Of a stretch of DNA of 64,000 bases, positions 16,179 through 25,657 are shown piece after piece. The DNA is taken from contig JAHBSJ010000013.1 in the NCBI GenBank assembly GCA_019639155.1, positions 1 to 64,000 of the forward strand, in the 5' to 3' direction. The notes under the pieces are model-generated. The model did no database searches. It was not told the DNA's origin and worked only from the letters and a program-made list of their open reading frames with translations. Position 1 is the first letter of the stretch; every line of letters begins with the position of its first letter. Made by a program: the position numbers and the translations under genes. This DNA comes from Acidobacteriota bacterium. Lineage in GTDB: Bacteria; Acidobacteriota; Blastocatellia; Pyrinomonadales; Pyrinomonadaceae.

Positions 16179-18070
16179 TTCGCTGCCTCGCCGTCGAAGA
16201 ATTGCCGCTGCCAGATCTCGAAATTCATCAGAGCCCAAATGCGTTCGTCGTGATTCGCGCCGGAATCATGCTCTGTGACCAGGCGTTTAACCGCATCGCG
16301 ATCGAAAATGCCCCGCGACGTAGCACGTTCACTGAGAACATATTCGTCGACGATATTTTTGAATTCACCTCGGAACCACTTCCCTACCGGGACGGGAAAG
16401 CCCATTTTGGGCCGCTCAAGTATCTCGGCGGGCAAGATGCCCTTCATCGCCTCGCGGAGTATCCATTTTGTCGTTGAACCTCGTAGCTTCATTTCACGCG
16501 GCAGACGTGCGGCAAACTCCACCAGTTTGTGATCGAGAAACGGAACACGGCTTTCGATCGAAGCCGCCATCGACATCTGATCCTGTTTCATCAGCAACTC
16601 GTGAAGATAGGTTTTTGTGTCGGCGTAAAGCAGTTTGTCGAGAATATCTTCTGCGTCGGTCTTTCCGATCCAGCTTCTTTGCAGGATGTAAGGGTCATCC
16701 TCACCGATCCTTTCGCGTGTCTCTCGGGAGAACAACTTTCTTTGCATCTTTCGCGGGAATACACCGAAGTTGTCGAAGAAAAGATTTTCGATGTCAGCTT
16801 CGCGGCTAAGGAATGTTCGGCCGAGTTTTCGCCCGAAACCGCCTGGCAGCGTCGCGACGCCGCCTCGAACCGCATCCCGGACGAATGATGGCGTGACAGC
16901 CTCGTATTTTTGTCCCAGCGTCAGCAATTGAAGCGTCTTCGCATATCGCCCATATCCCGCAAGCGTCTCGTCGCTGCCCTCGCCTGTCAATACGACCTTG
17001 ACGTGCTGCTGTGCGAGTTTTGAAACAAAATACAACGGCACGCTTGCGATAAAACCGATCGGCTCGTCTTCGTGCCAAACGAGTTTTGGAAGTTCAGCGA
17101 AGAATTGTTCCGGCGTGATCGTGATCTCGTGATGGTCGGTTTTGAATACACGAGCGACGATGCGGGCGTATTCAAGCTCGTTTGCTCCGCGTTCGTCAAA
17201 CGCAACGGAGAATGTCTTGATCGGCTCCGAAACCATCTGCGACATCATCGCGGCGATCGCCGACGAATCGATGCCGCCCGACAGGAACATTCCCAGCGGG
17301 ACGTCTGCCATCAGCCGCAGTTCAACGGCTCGGCGGAACATCTCACGCCACGTCTCGACCGCGTCGGCATCCGGCATCGGCTCGAGCTTGGGTTCGAACT
17401 TGAGGTCCCAATACTCTCTAATTTCGATCCGCCCGTCTTTCCAGAGCAAAGTGTGTCCGGGCAGCAGGCGCTTTACGCCGAGAAAGAGCGTCTCGTCGCC
17501 GGACGTGCCGTGATTAGCGAACTGATCCGGAAGTGCGTTGTAATTCAATTGCGGTTTGACCGCATCTACAGCGAGCAGCGATTTGATCTCTGATGCGAAA
17601 AATAGCGAACCGTCGTCGTCGTGAACATAGTAGAGCGGCTTAACGCCGAATCGGTCGCGGGCCAGAAAAAGCTCCTTTTTCGCGGCATTCCAAACTGCGA
17701 ACGCGAACATTCCGCGAAGATGCTCGACGCAGTCCCGGCCGTGTTCGGCGTAAAGATGTAAGATGGTTTCCGTGTCGCTGCGATTTGAGAAAACATGTCC
17801 GCGGGCGATCAGATCTCCGCGCTCGTCAGCGTGGTTATAAACCTCGCCGTTGTAAACGATGGTCAGATCGCCGTATGTCATCGGCTGCGCCCCGTGAGCG
17901 ACATCCACGATCGAAAGCCGCCGATGACCGATGCCGACATTACCGTCGGTAAAAACACCTCCGGCGTCAGGACCGCGGTGATGCAAAATGTCGCGCATTG
18001 CGATCAGCTTTGCCTCGCTAACCTGTCGTCGGGATGCGGGAGAATATGCGATGCCGTTTATGCCGCACAT
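16175..18070 (-). CDS. asnB: Asparagine synthase-like amidotransferase
   Basis: 631 aa, family length. Class II glutamine amidotransferase domain with nucleophile Cys2 (MCGINGIAYSP) and GHRRLSIVDVAHGAQPM, then the synthase domain with pyrophosphate loop SGGIDSSAIAAM and later SRVPFLDHKLVEFA. Glutamine supplies ammonia that passes to an adenylated carboxylate. In polysaccharide clusters, AsnB-like enzymes often amidate sugar acids rather than make asparagine; that reading fits the neighbours (FemAB-like, glycosyltransferases) and the gene content of exosortase-type clusters. ATG start with a poor ribosome binding site. Divergent from the beta-helix gene. Confidence 0.93.
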   Translation of the reverse strand: MCGINGIAYSPASRRQVSEAKLIAMRDILHHRGPDAGGVFTDGNVGIGHRRLSIVDVAHGAQPMTYGDLTIVYNGEVYNHADERGDLIARGHVFSNRSDTETILHLYAEHGRDCVEHLRGMFAFAVWNAAKKELFLARDRFGVKPLYYVHDDDGSLFFASEIKSLLAVDAVKPQLNYNALPDQFANHGTSGDETLFLGVKRLLPGHTLLWKDGRIEIREYWDLKFEPKLEPMPDADAVETWREMFRRAVELRLMADVPLGMFLSGGIDSSAIAAMMSQMVSEPIKTFSVAFDERGANELEYARIVARVFKTDHHEITITPEQFFAELPKLVWHEDEPIGFIASVPLYFVSKLAQQHVKVVLTGEGSDETLAGYGRYAKTLQLLTLGQKYEAVTPSFVRDAVRGGVATLPGGFGRKLGRTFLSREADIENLFFDNFGVFPRKMQRKLFSRETRERIGEDDPYILQRSWIGKTDAEDILDKLLYADTKTYLHELLMKQDQMSMAASIESRVPFLDHKLVEFAARLPREMKLRGSTTKWILREAMKGILPAEILERPKMGFPVPVGKWFRGEFKNIVDEYVLSERATSRGIFDRDAVKRLVTEHDSGANHDERIWALMNFEIWQRQFFDGEAAK

Positions 18071-18266
18071 ACCAAGAATAGAAATTACGAATAGGCCTGT
18101 TTTTACTGAATTTTGTGGGAGCCGGTGAGGCTTTTACTAGAATACAGGCCGCCGGCCAATATTGGAAGAAAAATATGGCTTATTGGCTTCGAAAATTGGC
18201 AAAACAATTGGATTTTTTGCGGTTTTCAGCGTTTTCTTCCTCGACGCTTGCATCGTGACAGAAGTA

Positions 18267-19859
18267 ATGACAACAAATGCGATCCGCGTAAGGCCAAAGG
18301 AAAGGCAGCCAAGCCGTCGACCGGGTTATTTGCGTATCGCTCTACCGCTGCTTTTCTCGGCCATGCTTCTATTTGGGTTCGGCTGGGAGTGGAACAGCGA
18401 TCATCTCGGTTTGTTCTATTCTCAGCCCGAGATCACTGAGATGAGCGATGGCGGGCGCGTGATAAAGGTTCCTGCCGGCGGAAATCTCCAAGCCGCGGTG
18501 GATCGAGCAGAGGCGGGCGATACCATTGAACTCGAAGCCGGCGCAACATTTAGCGGTCAAATAGATCTGACCAAGAAGAACACCGCCAAACCGGTTACGA
18601 TAATTTCCTCGGCAGCGAGCAAGCTGACAGAGGGAAAACGGGTCACACCTGCTGATCGGCCGCACATGGCACGGATCGTCTCCGGAATGATCGGCCGCGC
18701 GGCGTTGATGGCGTCGAACAGTGCGAGCGGATATCGCATTGTCGGGATCGAGTTTACATCAACTAGTTCGCGTTATAACTACGGCCTCGTCGTTCTAGGA
18801 AATGGCGAGACGCGTCCCGAGAACGTGCCCTCGGACATCGAGATCGACCGTTCCTACATTCACAGCAATGGCGGCCGCGGTTCGGTTCGACGCGGTATCG
18901 CACTAAACAGTGCGAATACGACGATAAAAAACAGCTACATCGAAGGTTTCGCATATCCCGGCGAGGAAACACAAGGCATCTGCGGATGGACAGGAACGCG
19001 AAACGTGCGTATTTATAACAATTACGTCGAGGGCGGCGCAGAGAATATAATGTTCGGCGGCGCCGATCCGGCAAATGCGGAACTCATCCCGACAGATATC
19101 GAAGCCACCGGCAACCATCTGAGCAAATCACGTTCGTGGAACAAAGAAGCCACGATGAAGACGCTCTTCCAGCTAAAAAATGCGAAGAATGTCCGTTTCA
19201 CCGGTAATCTGCTGACCGACAATCTGAAAGGCTCTGCGTTTCGTATCACAGTTCGCAATCAGGACGGAAAGGCTGCGTTCTCGACCATCGAGAATGTCAT
19301 TATTCGCGACAATATCATCGATACGACCGGCGACGGCGTCAACATCCTCGGCCGCGACGACACCTATGCGAGCCAGACACTGCGAAACCTGACCATCGAG
19401 AACAACCTGTTCCTGAACGTCGGTACGAACGTGCTTGAGGGCGGCGGCTATTTTGTACTGGTGAATGACGGCGAAGGAATCATCATTCGCAACAATACCG
19501 TTCTCAACAACGGCAACATCACGACGTTTCATGGTGCGATGCCTCGTGGCTTCGAATTTTACGACAACATCGTAGGCCACGGCGACTATGGCATTCACGG
19601 ACGCCTGGACATGCGTTCCGATGCCGCACGAGCGATGTTTTTTAACAACATCTTCGTTGATCTAAACAGGATCGACCCATCGGCGAGGTCATTTCCGCCC
19701 GGAAATGAATTCGTTTCAGGAGTTTCGGAATTGGGGTTTGCTGATGCAGCCGGTGGCGATTATCGCCTCTCGCCGAACAGCCGCTTCGCCGGCAAAGGCC
19801 GCGACGGCAAGAATCCCGGAGCGGGCCTTATCTCGTCGGGCAGAGGCGGCTCAAGATAA
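18267..19859 (+). CDS. Membrane-anchored right-handed beta-helix protein
   Basis: About 530 aa. One hydrophobic N-terminal segment (RIALPLLFSAMLLFGFGWEW) anchors or exports it. From about residue 65 (VIKVPAGGNLQAAVDRAEAG) the sequence is a run of short strands with NxI/NN patterns (IRNNTVLNN, VRIYNNYVEGG, IENNLFLNVG), the signature of parallel beta-helix proteins such as pectate lyases and alginate epimerases. The frame is open to a TTG at 18162 with a second hydrophobic stretch, so the start is uncertain. It is the only plus-strand gene inside the polysaccharide locus. A lyase, epimerase or sugar-binding role is plausible; the catalytic residues are not identified. Confidence 0.82.
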   Translation: MTTNAIRVRPKERQPSRRPGYLRIALPLLFSAMLLFGFGWEWNSDHLGLFYSQPEITEMSDGGRVIKVPAGGNLQAAVDRAEAGDTIELEAGATFSGQIDLTKKNTAKPVTIISSAASKLTEGKRVTPADRPHMARIVSGMIGRAALMASNSASGYRIVGIEFTSTSSRYNYGLVVLGNGETRPENVPSDIEIDRSYIHSNGGRGSVRRGIALNSANTTIKNSYIEGFAYPGEETQGICGWTGTRNVRIYNNYVEGGAENIMFGGADPANAELIPTDIEATGNHLSKSRSWNKEATMKTLFQLKNAKNVRFTGNLLTDNLKGSAFRITVRNQDGKAAFSTIENVIIRDNIIDTTGDGVNILGRDDTYASQTLRNLTIENNLFLNVGTNVLEGGGYFVLVNDGEGIIIRNNTVLNNGNITTFHGAMPRGFEFYDNIVGHGDYGIHGRLDMRSDAARAMFFNNIFVDLNRIDPSARSFPPGNEFVSGVSELGFADAAGGDYRLSPNSRFAGKGRDGKNPGAGLISSGRGGSR

Positions 19860-19901
19860 CGGTTTCGGTCATTTGCCACTGTCCACTGATCTCCGGCTGT
19901 C

Positions 19902-20948
19902 TTATATTGCTGCCAACTTTGTGTAAAGCCCAATAATATCGGCAACATTATCGGTCTCCGGCTCGGGACAATGCTGTCTCGGCGTGGTTGACAGGACTTC
20001 ACTGACGGCGGCCGCGACCGTCTCCGGTTCGTGATCATCGATTAGGTGGACGCCTTCCGGGCGAAGTCCGGTTTTCGATGCAATAACGGGTGTTCCGAGG
20101 AAAAGCGATTCGCGGACAGAAATGGCGTCGCCGTCGAATCGCGTAATTCGAAGCATTACATCAGCTTGCTCTATTAATTTCATTACAACATCGTGCTCGA
20201 TAGAGTCCGCCAGCAATACGCAGTCTGCAAGTCCGACGTCCAGGATCGCATCTAAAGCCTGTTCGCGAAGCGAGCCGCCGCCTACGATCATCAGGCCGGC
20301 ATTTGGAAAGGCGGCTTTGATCTGATCCATTGCATCGATCAAAAGCAGCGGCTGATATTCCGGCTCGAGGCCGCCAACGGCAACAAGTATCGGCGTGCGG
20401 CCTTTAATAAAGCTGGAAAGCTCTGACGGCATCTCGACCTGTTCCCTCGGACGCGTCAGCACATACGGCGGGACAACCGACAGCTTATTATTGTCGACGC
20501 CGTAACGGCGGAACACAGCGGCGATCTCTTCGTTGACCGCAATGATGTGATCGAACTGCCTGAAGACGGCTGCAGCTAATGTTGCCGGCGATGCGGCACG
20601 CCCCGTCTGCGAACTCGGGAAGCCTCCGGAGTGCATGGTCAGCACTTTTTTGCCACGGCCGAACATCGTGACCGCGGCCGCCAGAGCGATCACACGCAGC
20701 GTTATTTCGCCGCCCAGATGGAGATGTGTGATGTCCGTTGTTGACGCTCTCAGCATCTTGACCAGTTCAAGCGGAGTACGAGGGAAAGAAATCCCGTCAA
20801 ATTCTGGCTCTGCATTACTTTTTGTCGTCGCGATCACATTGCAGTCATCGCCGCCGTTCAATAGCCTTTCGCGTATCGCAAATACATTTCGGCTGACGCC
20901 GCCTTCCGGCGGTGGCACGGGACCGAGTTGTACGACACGCAGTTTCAT
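19902..20948 (-). CDS. Glycosyltransferase family 4-like
   Basis: 348 aa, GT-B. It starts KLRVVQLGPVPPPEGGVSRN, a common opening for GT4 enzymes with a glycine-rich loop. The middle reads VAVGGLEPEYQPLLLIDAMDQIK and LMIVGGGSLREQALDAI (donor-domain Rossmann start). The E-x7-E-like motif appears as ADVMLRITRFDGDAISVRESLFLGTPVIAS. ATG overlaps the preceding gene stop (ATGA), so translation is coupled. It is the last gene of the eight-gene minus-strand run. Retaining sugar transferase for polymer repeat assembly; sugar unknown. Confidence 0.92.
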   Translation of the reverse strand: MKLRVVQLGPVPPPEGGVSRNVFAIRERLLNGGDDCNVIATTKSNAEPEFDGISFPRTPLELVKMLRASTTDITHLHLGGEITLRVIALAAAVTMFGRGKKVLTMHSGGFPSSQTGRAASPATLAAAVFRQFDHIIAVNEEIAAVFRRYGVDNNKLSVVPPYVLTRPREQVEMPSELSSFIKGRTPILVAVGGLEPEYQPLLLIDAMDQIKAAFPNAGLMIVGGGSLREQALDAILDVGLADCVLLADSIEHDVVMKLIEQADVMLRITRFDGDAISVRESLFLGTPVIASKTGLRPEGVHLIDDHEPETVAAAVSEVLSTTPRQHCPEPETDNVADIIGLYTKLAAI

Positions 20949-22075
20949 TTTACTTTTGCGGCAAGCAACCGCTCATACATTGCAATTGTCCGATCCAATT
21001 GAACCGCTGATGAGAACTCTTTTTCGACCTTTGCCCTGCCTCTTTTGCCAAACGAGCGTGCCATCTCTTGGTCATTGAGCAGGACCGTAAGTTTTTCCGC
21101 CAATGCTTTGTAATCGTCCGATGCTACGAGAAACCCGGTTTGACCATCGACTATCGCTTCGCCGGCACCGCCAACATCGGTCGCCGCCACCGGTTTTCCG
21201 GCAGCCATATATTCGAGGATAGAATTTGAAAATCCTTCGTTTGTTGAGGTCAGCACGCACACATCGGAAGCGGACAAGAGTTTCGGAACATCATCGCATC
21301 TGCCAAGAAAATGAACCCGCCCGCCGACGCCGAGATCATTTGCCAGCCTTCGCAATTCAGCTTCCAATTCGCCCTCGCCCGCAATTGCGAAATGCACATC
21401 ATCTCGTTGAATCGCCGCCGCTGCCCGCAATAGCATCGGCACGTTCTTAACGTCGTGACGCAAGTTCGCGACCAGCGTTACCAGTTTTGGATCTGGAGGT
21501 ACACCTATTGACAATCGAACCGCGGAAGCATCACCACTGTCAACGAAGCGTTCGGTATCAATGCCGTTATAAATAAGCTCGATCTTTAATTCAGAGACGC
21601 CGCATTCGTCCGTCAGGTGTTTTCGGACGGCCCCCGAATTGGCGACGATCGCATCGGCCCTGCCTAATGCGATGCCCTCTATGAACTTCTGCGTTCCCGA
21701 CCGCATTCCGCCGGTCTCGCGTTTCGATGCCACTCTTTTTGGCGTCCGAGCGAAAGATGCCGCGGCCATTCCAAATACATTCGAATAGAAGTCGTGTGTG
21801 TGTACGATCGATATATTGTTCTCTTTGAGAAATGCTGTACACGCGCGTACCTGCCGAACAAAATTCACATCGTAGAACGAACCGAGTGGAAACTCCGCGA
21901 TCTCGCCGATCCCGAGCGATTCAACACTCTCACGCAGAACTCCAGTTCCGTCGAGCACAGCCACACGAACGTCAAACCGCCCGTCACGCACCAACATCTC
22001 GGTCAATGCCGCGGCCTGACGTTCGGAGCCGCCTTGATTAAAGCTTCCGAAGAATTGTACGACTCTAGGTTTCAC
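20945..22075 (-). CDS. Glycosyltransferase family 4
   Basis: 376 aa with a complete GT4 layout. N-terminal domain: RVVQFFGSFNQGGSERQAAAL (acceptor loop), IVHTHDFYSNVFGMAAA. C-terminal donor domain: VTLVANLRHDVKNVPMLLRAAA, then SDVCVLTSTNEGFSNSILEYMAAGKPV with the two glutamates of the E-x7-E motif (E of NEG and E of LEY). Start is GTG at 22075, 9 nt after the heparinase-like gene. Retaining transferase using a nucleotide sugar, acting at the cytoplasmic face on lipid-linked intermediates by family analogy. Confidence 0.94.
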   Translation of the reverse strand: MKPRVVQFFGSFNQGGSERQAAALTEMLVRDGRFDVRVAVLDGTGVLRESVESLGIGEIAEFPLGSFYDVNFVRQVRACTAFLKENNISIVHTHDFYSNVFGMAAASFARTPKRVASKRETGGMRSGTQKFIEGIALGRADAIVANSGAVRKHLTDECGVSELKIELIYNGIDTERFVDSGDASAVRLSIGVPPDPKLVTLVANLRHDVKNVPMLLRAAAAIQRDDVHFAIAGEGELEAELRRLANDLGVGGRVHFLGRCDDVPKLLSASDVCVLTSTNEGFSNSILEYMAAGKPVAATDVGGAGEAIVDGQTGFLVASDDYKALAEKLTVLLNDQEMARSFGKRGRAKVEKEFSSAVQLDRTIAMYERLLAAKVK

Positions 22076-22084
22076 TTTGGAGAT

Positions 22085-24460
22085 CTATCCGATGTCGGCC
22101 GTCCAAAGGCCTTCGTCCGTTGAGATGTAAAGCTCTTTTCCGAGCCTGCGAATATTGGCGAATTCGAGCGGCTGCCCGGCAAAGATCTCTATCCCGCGTA
22201 TGCTCAGTGAATCACCGCCTATCAGTAACATCTCGTCAGGGAATTCTCCGCTGTCAGTCAAACGAGCCCATGAATAGCGGAAATTTGATGCGAAAACGCC
22301 GTTGTCAGTTGATTCAGACTGGTTGTCTGCGAAGATGAAAAGGTCCGTGAATACGCCGGTTCTAACGACGAATGCACGCCCGAAATCGACCGGCACCTCA
22401 CTGACGTTCGGCGACTCGCCGATCACAGGGAACAAGAACGTAAAGAACTCCTGCTTACCGACCCCTGCGGCCGAGTAACGGCAATAAGCCGCGTTCTTTT
22501 TGTTTCCGTGAACACGCGAGACCCAACTTTCCTTCTGCTGCCAAAAGCCGTCGTCGCCGAAGGTATGGAGTTTGAATCCTTGGCCTTCAACGAAACTCCC
22601 ATCGCCCGATACTGATACATCAACGTCGGCGTCAAAATGAAAATGCAGATCATACTCGTGTACACGCTGTGCATCGGCCTCGTCACGTATCACCCAGTAA
22701 TCGCCTTTCAAAAACAGTACGCTGCGACGATGAGTCACAGGGTCTTCTAATCGTCTATATCCGTCGTGGCTTCCTTCAAAGTGATCGAAACGCGGCTGCG
22801 AGATCCACTTTTCTGCGGTTGCGTTTGCCCGCGAGTGCCACCCAAAGGTGCTTCCGGGCTCTGACGACGATCTGCCGTCAACTGTCAAAGTGTTGTGGGC
22901 CGCAGTCGAACGAAACAGATCACGCATCTCCATTGACTCGTGATATGTGTATGTTCCGGGATCGACAAGAATACACTTCCCGTTCAGCGCCGCGACAATA
23001 GAAAGCGTGTCCGCGTGGCCGTGTCCTCCGGACAATGCTCCGATCTCGCCGCAGTCGATGTGCAGGTAGTTATCCAATTCACCTGAGCCGTCACGCATCA
23101 CATATTGGCCGCCGACACCAAAATCCCTTGACGCCATATCGGGTGCAGAGGCGCTGATCGACCGGAAAGTGTTGATACCGGCCTCGCCTAAGAGCCAGAA
23201 CACGACTTCGATCTCATTGCCCGCACACGATCTCATCTCACCGCTGCTGAATAAGACCGAACCCACAGCAAGGCTTCCTCGAAAATCGTTCGGCGGGGCA
23301 GACGACAGCGGAAGCAAGCTCCCTCCGTCATCGTCCCCTATCAAGGGCGTAGTCCCATCGGGCATCGCTACCGTCGAAAGATAGTCAAATGCCTTGCCGA
23401 GCAGTTCTTCCAACTTGCTGTGCGAGACGTAGCTGCCGGACGAAGGCTGCAACGATCGCAGTATTATGAAATGCGTGTAAATATCAACGGTGTATTTTTG
23501 ATACCAAGTGCTCTGTTCGAAATAGACACCGTCAGAATGGATCTGCTTTTCCGCCTCGGCGAGAAGGATCTCACTTGCGAGTTTCCTCCATGATGCTGCC
23601 CTGCGGAAATACGGGAACTGTGTGCCGAGGTAATACAGTCCAAGTGCCTCACCGGTCAAGTGTGTATTGGGGCTGAAGTATTTTGAAAGGTACTTTTCAA
23701 TATGGCGGCCGTGCCGATAGAGATAGTTGGCCGCTTCCATGAAATGTTTGGGCGTAAAGCTGTCCGAATCGCGGAATAGATGAAACGCCCATATCCAGGA
23801 CATCGTGCGAAATGAGACCTCCAGACTGCTCGACCAATTGATGCCTACACCAGGTGGATTTTGCGATATCCACGATGACAGGTGCTCGACAAAACAATTC
23901 GCGTACCTTTCGTCACCGGTCAGACGATGGGCAGCTCCGAGAATGAAAAAGTGCTGATGTCGGTTCAGCTCCCATACGACCTTACGGTCGCCGACCTCAG
24001 AGGCGGGAATTCGGTCGATCTCTTTCCAATGCTGCAATGGCGCTCGTTTCTGTGAGATCGGGTCGCGATGCCAGTCAATGTCTGAACCGACATAAACGTT
24101 TCGATAGCCCAAAATGTCGAACCGCCCGCTAAGTATTCGATCCGCTTTGTCGATGATGTGCGCGCGGACGTCCGAGCGGTCAAGAATGGAGGAGATGTCC
24201 GCAATTGAATTGCCGCGAGCAGCGACGGAGGGGAAAAAGACCTTTTCACCGTTCTCGAAGAACCGTTGCCAAAGGCTTTCTGCAATTATCGGAGATCTGC
24301 CGAAATAGCCTGCATCTATACGTTTGACGAATTCCTCGTTGGACATCGAGCCGCTTTCGCCGAAACGGTTTTCCGCATAGGCAGAAATGACCTGCCCTCC
24401 GCGAGTGATCACCTCGTCAAGGCTGCGGATCTTTTTGATCTTCTCAAACGGTCTCGACAT
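22085..24460 (-). CDS. Heparinase II/III-like polysaccharide lyase
   Basis: 791 aa from the ATG at 24460 (overlap of 17 nt with the upstream gene); the frame is open to an ATG at 24505. First half: alpha/alpha toroid pattern (VVWELNRHQHFFILGAAHRLTGDERYANCF, NTHLTGEALGLYYLGTQFP) as in heparinase/alginate lyases. Second half from about 480: beta-sandwich with GEIGALSGGHGHADTLSIVA and VDPGTYTYHESMEMRDLFR, where the conserved GHGHAD block and the STAAHNTLTVDG strand are family hallmarks. No signal peptide seen. In assembly clusters, such enzymes trim or turn over the product; whether it acts in the periplasm is unclear without a leader. Confidence 0.92.
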   Translation of the reverse strand: MSRPFEKIKKIRSLDEVITRGGQVISAYAENRFGESGSMSNEEFVKRIDAGYFGRSPIIAESLWQRFFENGEKVFFPSVAARGNSIADISSILDRSDVRAHIIDKADRILSGRFDILGYRNVYVGSDIDWHRDPISQKRAPLQHWKEIDRIPASEVGDRKVVWELNRHQHFFILGAAHRLTGDERYANCFVEHLSSWISQNPPGVGINWSSSLEVSFRTMSWIWAFHLFRDSDSFTPKHFMEAANYLYRHGRHIEKYLSKYFSPNTHLTGEALGLYYLGTQFPYFRRAASWRKLASEILLAEAEKQIHSDGVYFEQSTWYQKYTVDIYTHFIILRSLQPSSGSYVSHSKLEELLGKAFDYLSTVAMPDGTTPLIGDDDGGSLLPLSSAPPNDFRGSLAVGSVLFSSGEMRSCAGNEIEVVFWLLGEAGINTFRSISASAPDMASRDFGVGGQYVMRDGSGELDNYLHIDCGEIGALSGGHGHADTLSIVAALNGKCILVDPGTYTYHESMEMRDLFRSTAAHNTLTVDGRSSSEPGSTFGWHSRANATAEKWISQPRFDHFEGSHDGYRRLEDPVTHRRSVLFLKGDYWVIRDEADAQRVHEYDLHFHFDADVDVSVSGDGSFVEGQGFKLHTFGDDGFWQQKESWVSRVHGNKKNAAYCRYSAAGVGKQEFFTFLFPVIGESPNVSEVPVDFGRAFVVRTGVFTDLFIFADNQSESTDNGVFASNFRYSWARLTDSGEFPDEMLLIGGDSLSIRGIEIFAGQPLEFANIRRLGKELYISTDEGLWTADIG

Positions 24461-25643
24461 TTGCTTGTGCTGCGAACTTTCTGAGTTCTGATTCAGACCG
24501 CTCATTCATTATCGCTTTAAGGCGGTGATCGCGAAAACGATTCGGGTCACCCGAAAGACCGTCAACTGCCGCCATCGCGATATTGAAGGCCTCGCGCGTG
24601 CTGGCGAAATGTATCTTGTATTGACCGTCCTTTGCGGTTGTTTCGATCAGGTCGCCGAAAAATCTTTTTGCGTCCTCGCCGATACAGGCCCGTTGGTCGT
24701 GGTCGAAGAAGCCGTGACAGTAGAGCTTTACAAAGATCCAATCGCTTTTGCCCGCAACGGTCACATTGCCTGATATCCACCGCCGGAAACGTTCCATGTC
24801 AAGGTCTTGATTTGACGCAAGCGCCCCATCCTCTATACGCGGAAGCGGCATTCCCTTCACTCTGCGGCGCCAATTGAAAACCAAAGGACCGCTAAAGATC
24901 AGCGGAAATTTTGTGATCTTCGAGCCGACGCCGATCCTTATTCCTTTGCTGTGTGCCGCGGGCATGTCCAATGGAAGAGCACACTCATAGATCTGATTCA
25001 GAACCGGGACCTGAGTTCGATCGGGTGCCGATGGCATTGTGAAATCTGCATAACAGCCGGTCTCTGCAAGGATCGCCATTTCGTTATCGACGCCGCAGTG
25101 AAGTCCGTCGCACGAATTATCGAGGGCAAGGTTCCCGTGAACAAAGCCGTACCTAACTCGGCCCGTGTCTCGGTCGCGTGACAGGCACTTGTGACGTTCT
25201 GCGAGAGTGTCACGGAACTCCGATAATTCCCTTCGTAGATACTCTTCGTTGTCCGTACCGGGATCGCCGTGATGCAGATGGACCTCCACCTCTCCAAGTC
25301 CCTCTGCCTGCATCTCAGCCATTATATCCAAGATCTCTGGATCATACTGTTCGGCAGGGTAGAAGTTCGTATGTCGAAACTTAGTTCCGTCCTCATCGAC
25401 GACCGCGTTGCCAATTGACCGAGCCATACGATGATATTCATTAAGACGACGAAGCTGATCTGTGTGACCCAAAATGCCGTTCTCGCTCCAGCCCGGCTCA
25501 AAGTGGTCGGCAATCGTGATGATGACGTGCTTCTTTTCAAAAAGCGTTTTCTCCCATAGAGCTCTGAGACGCGACGCAGGATACTTGGAAAGCCAGGGAA
25601 GGCTCCAGCGTAATTTCGTAATATTGTTGGGCTGCTGTGTCAT
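24444..25643 (-). CDS. Polysaccharide deacetylase-like protein
   Basis: 399 aa, not firmly assigned. Features resemble NodB-like deacetylases: IITIADHFEPGW near residue 45 (an acidic D-H pair after a strand), VEVHLHHGDPGT at about 115-126 (a His cluster suited to metal binding), and VRYGFVHGNLALDNS (strand with His). Ends LRKFAAQANVETV and overlaps the lyase gene. No signal peptide or membrane helix. It sits between the flippase and the heparinase-like lyase in the operon. De-N-acetylation of the polymer or of a precursor is a plausible role, but substrate and even catalysis are unproven. Confidence 0.7.
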   Translation of the reverse strand: MTQQPNNITKLRWSLPWLSKYPASRLRALWEKTLFEKKHVIITIADHFEPGWSENGILGHTDQLRRLNEYHRMARSIGNAVVDEDGTKFRHTNFYPAEQYDPEILDIMAEMQAEGLGEVEVHLHHGDPGTDNEEYLRRELSEFRDTLAERHKCLSRDRDTGRVRYGFVHGNLALDNSCDGLHCGVDNEMAILAETGCYADFTMPSAPDRTQVPVLNQIYECALPLDMPAAHSKGIRIGVGSKITKFPLIFSGPLVFNWRRRVKGMPLPRIEDGALASNQDLDMERFRRWISGNVTVAGKSDWIFVKLYCHGFFDHDQRACIGEDAKRFFGDLIETTAKDGQYKIHFASTREAFNIAMAAVDGLSGDPNRFRDHRLKAIMNERSESELRKFAAQANVETV

Positions 25644-25657
25644 TTGCTCGTACGGCT

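Noticed and set aside
18162..18266. N-terminal extension of the beta-helix gene from a TTG
   Set aside because: TTG has a weak context; the extension would add a second hydrophobic stretch. Left as an uncertainty rather than chosen.
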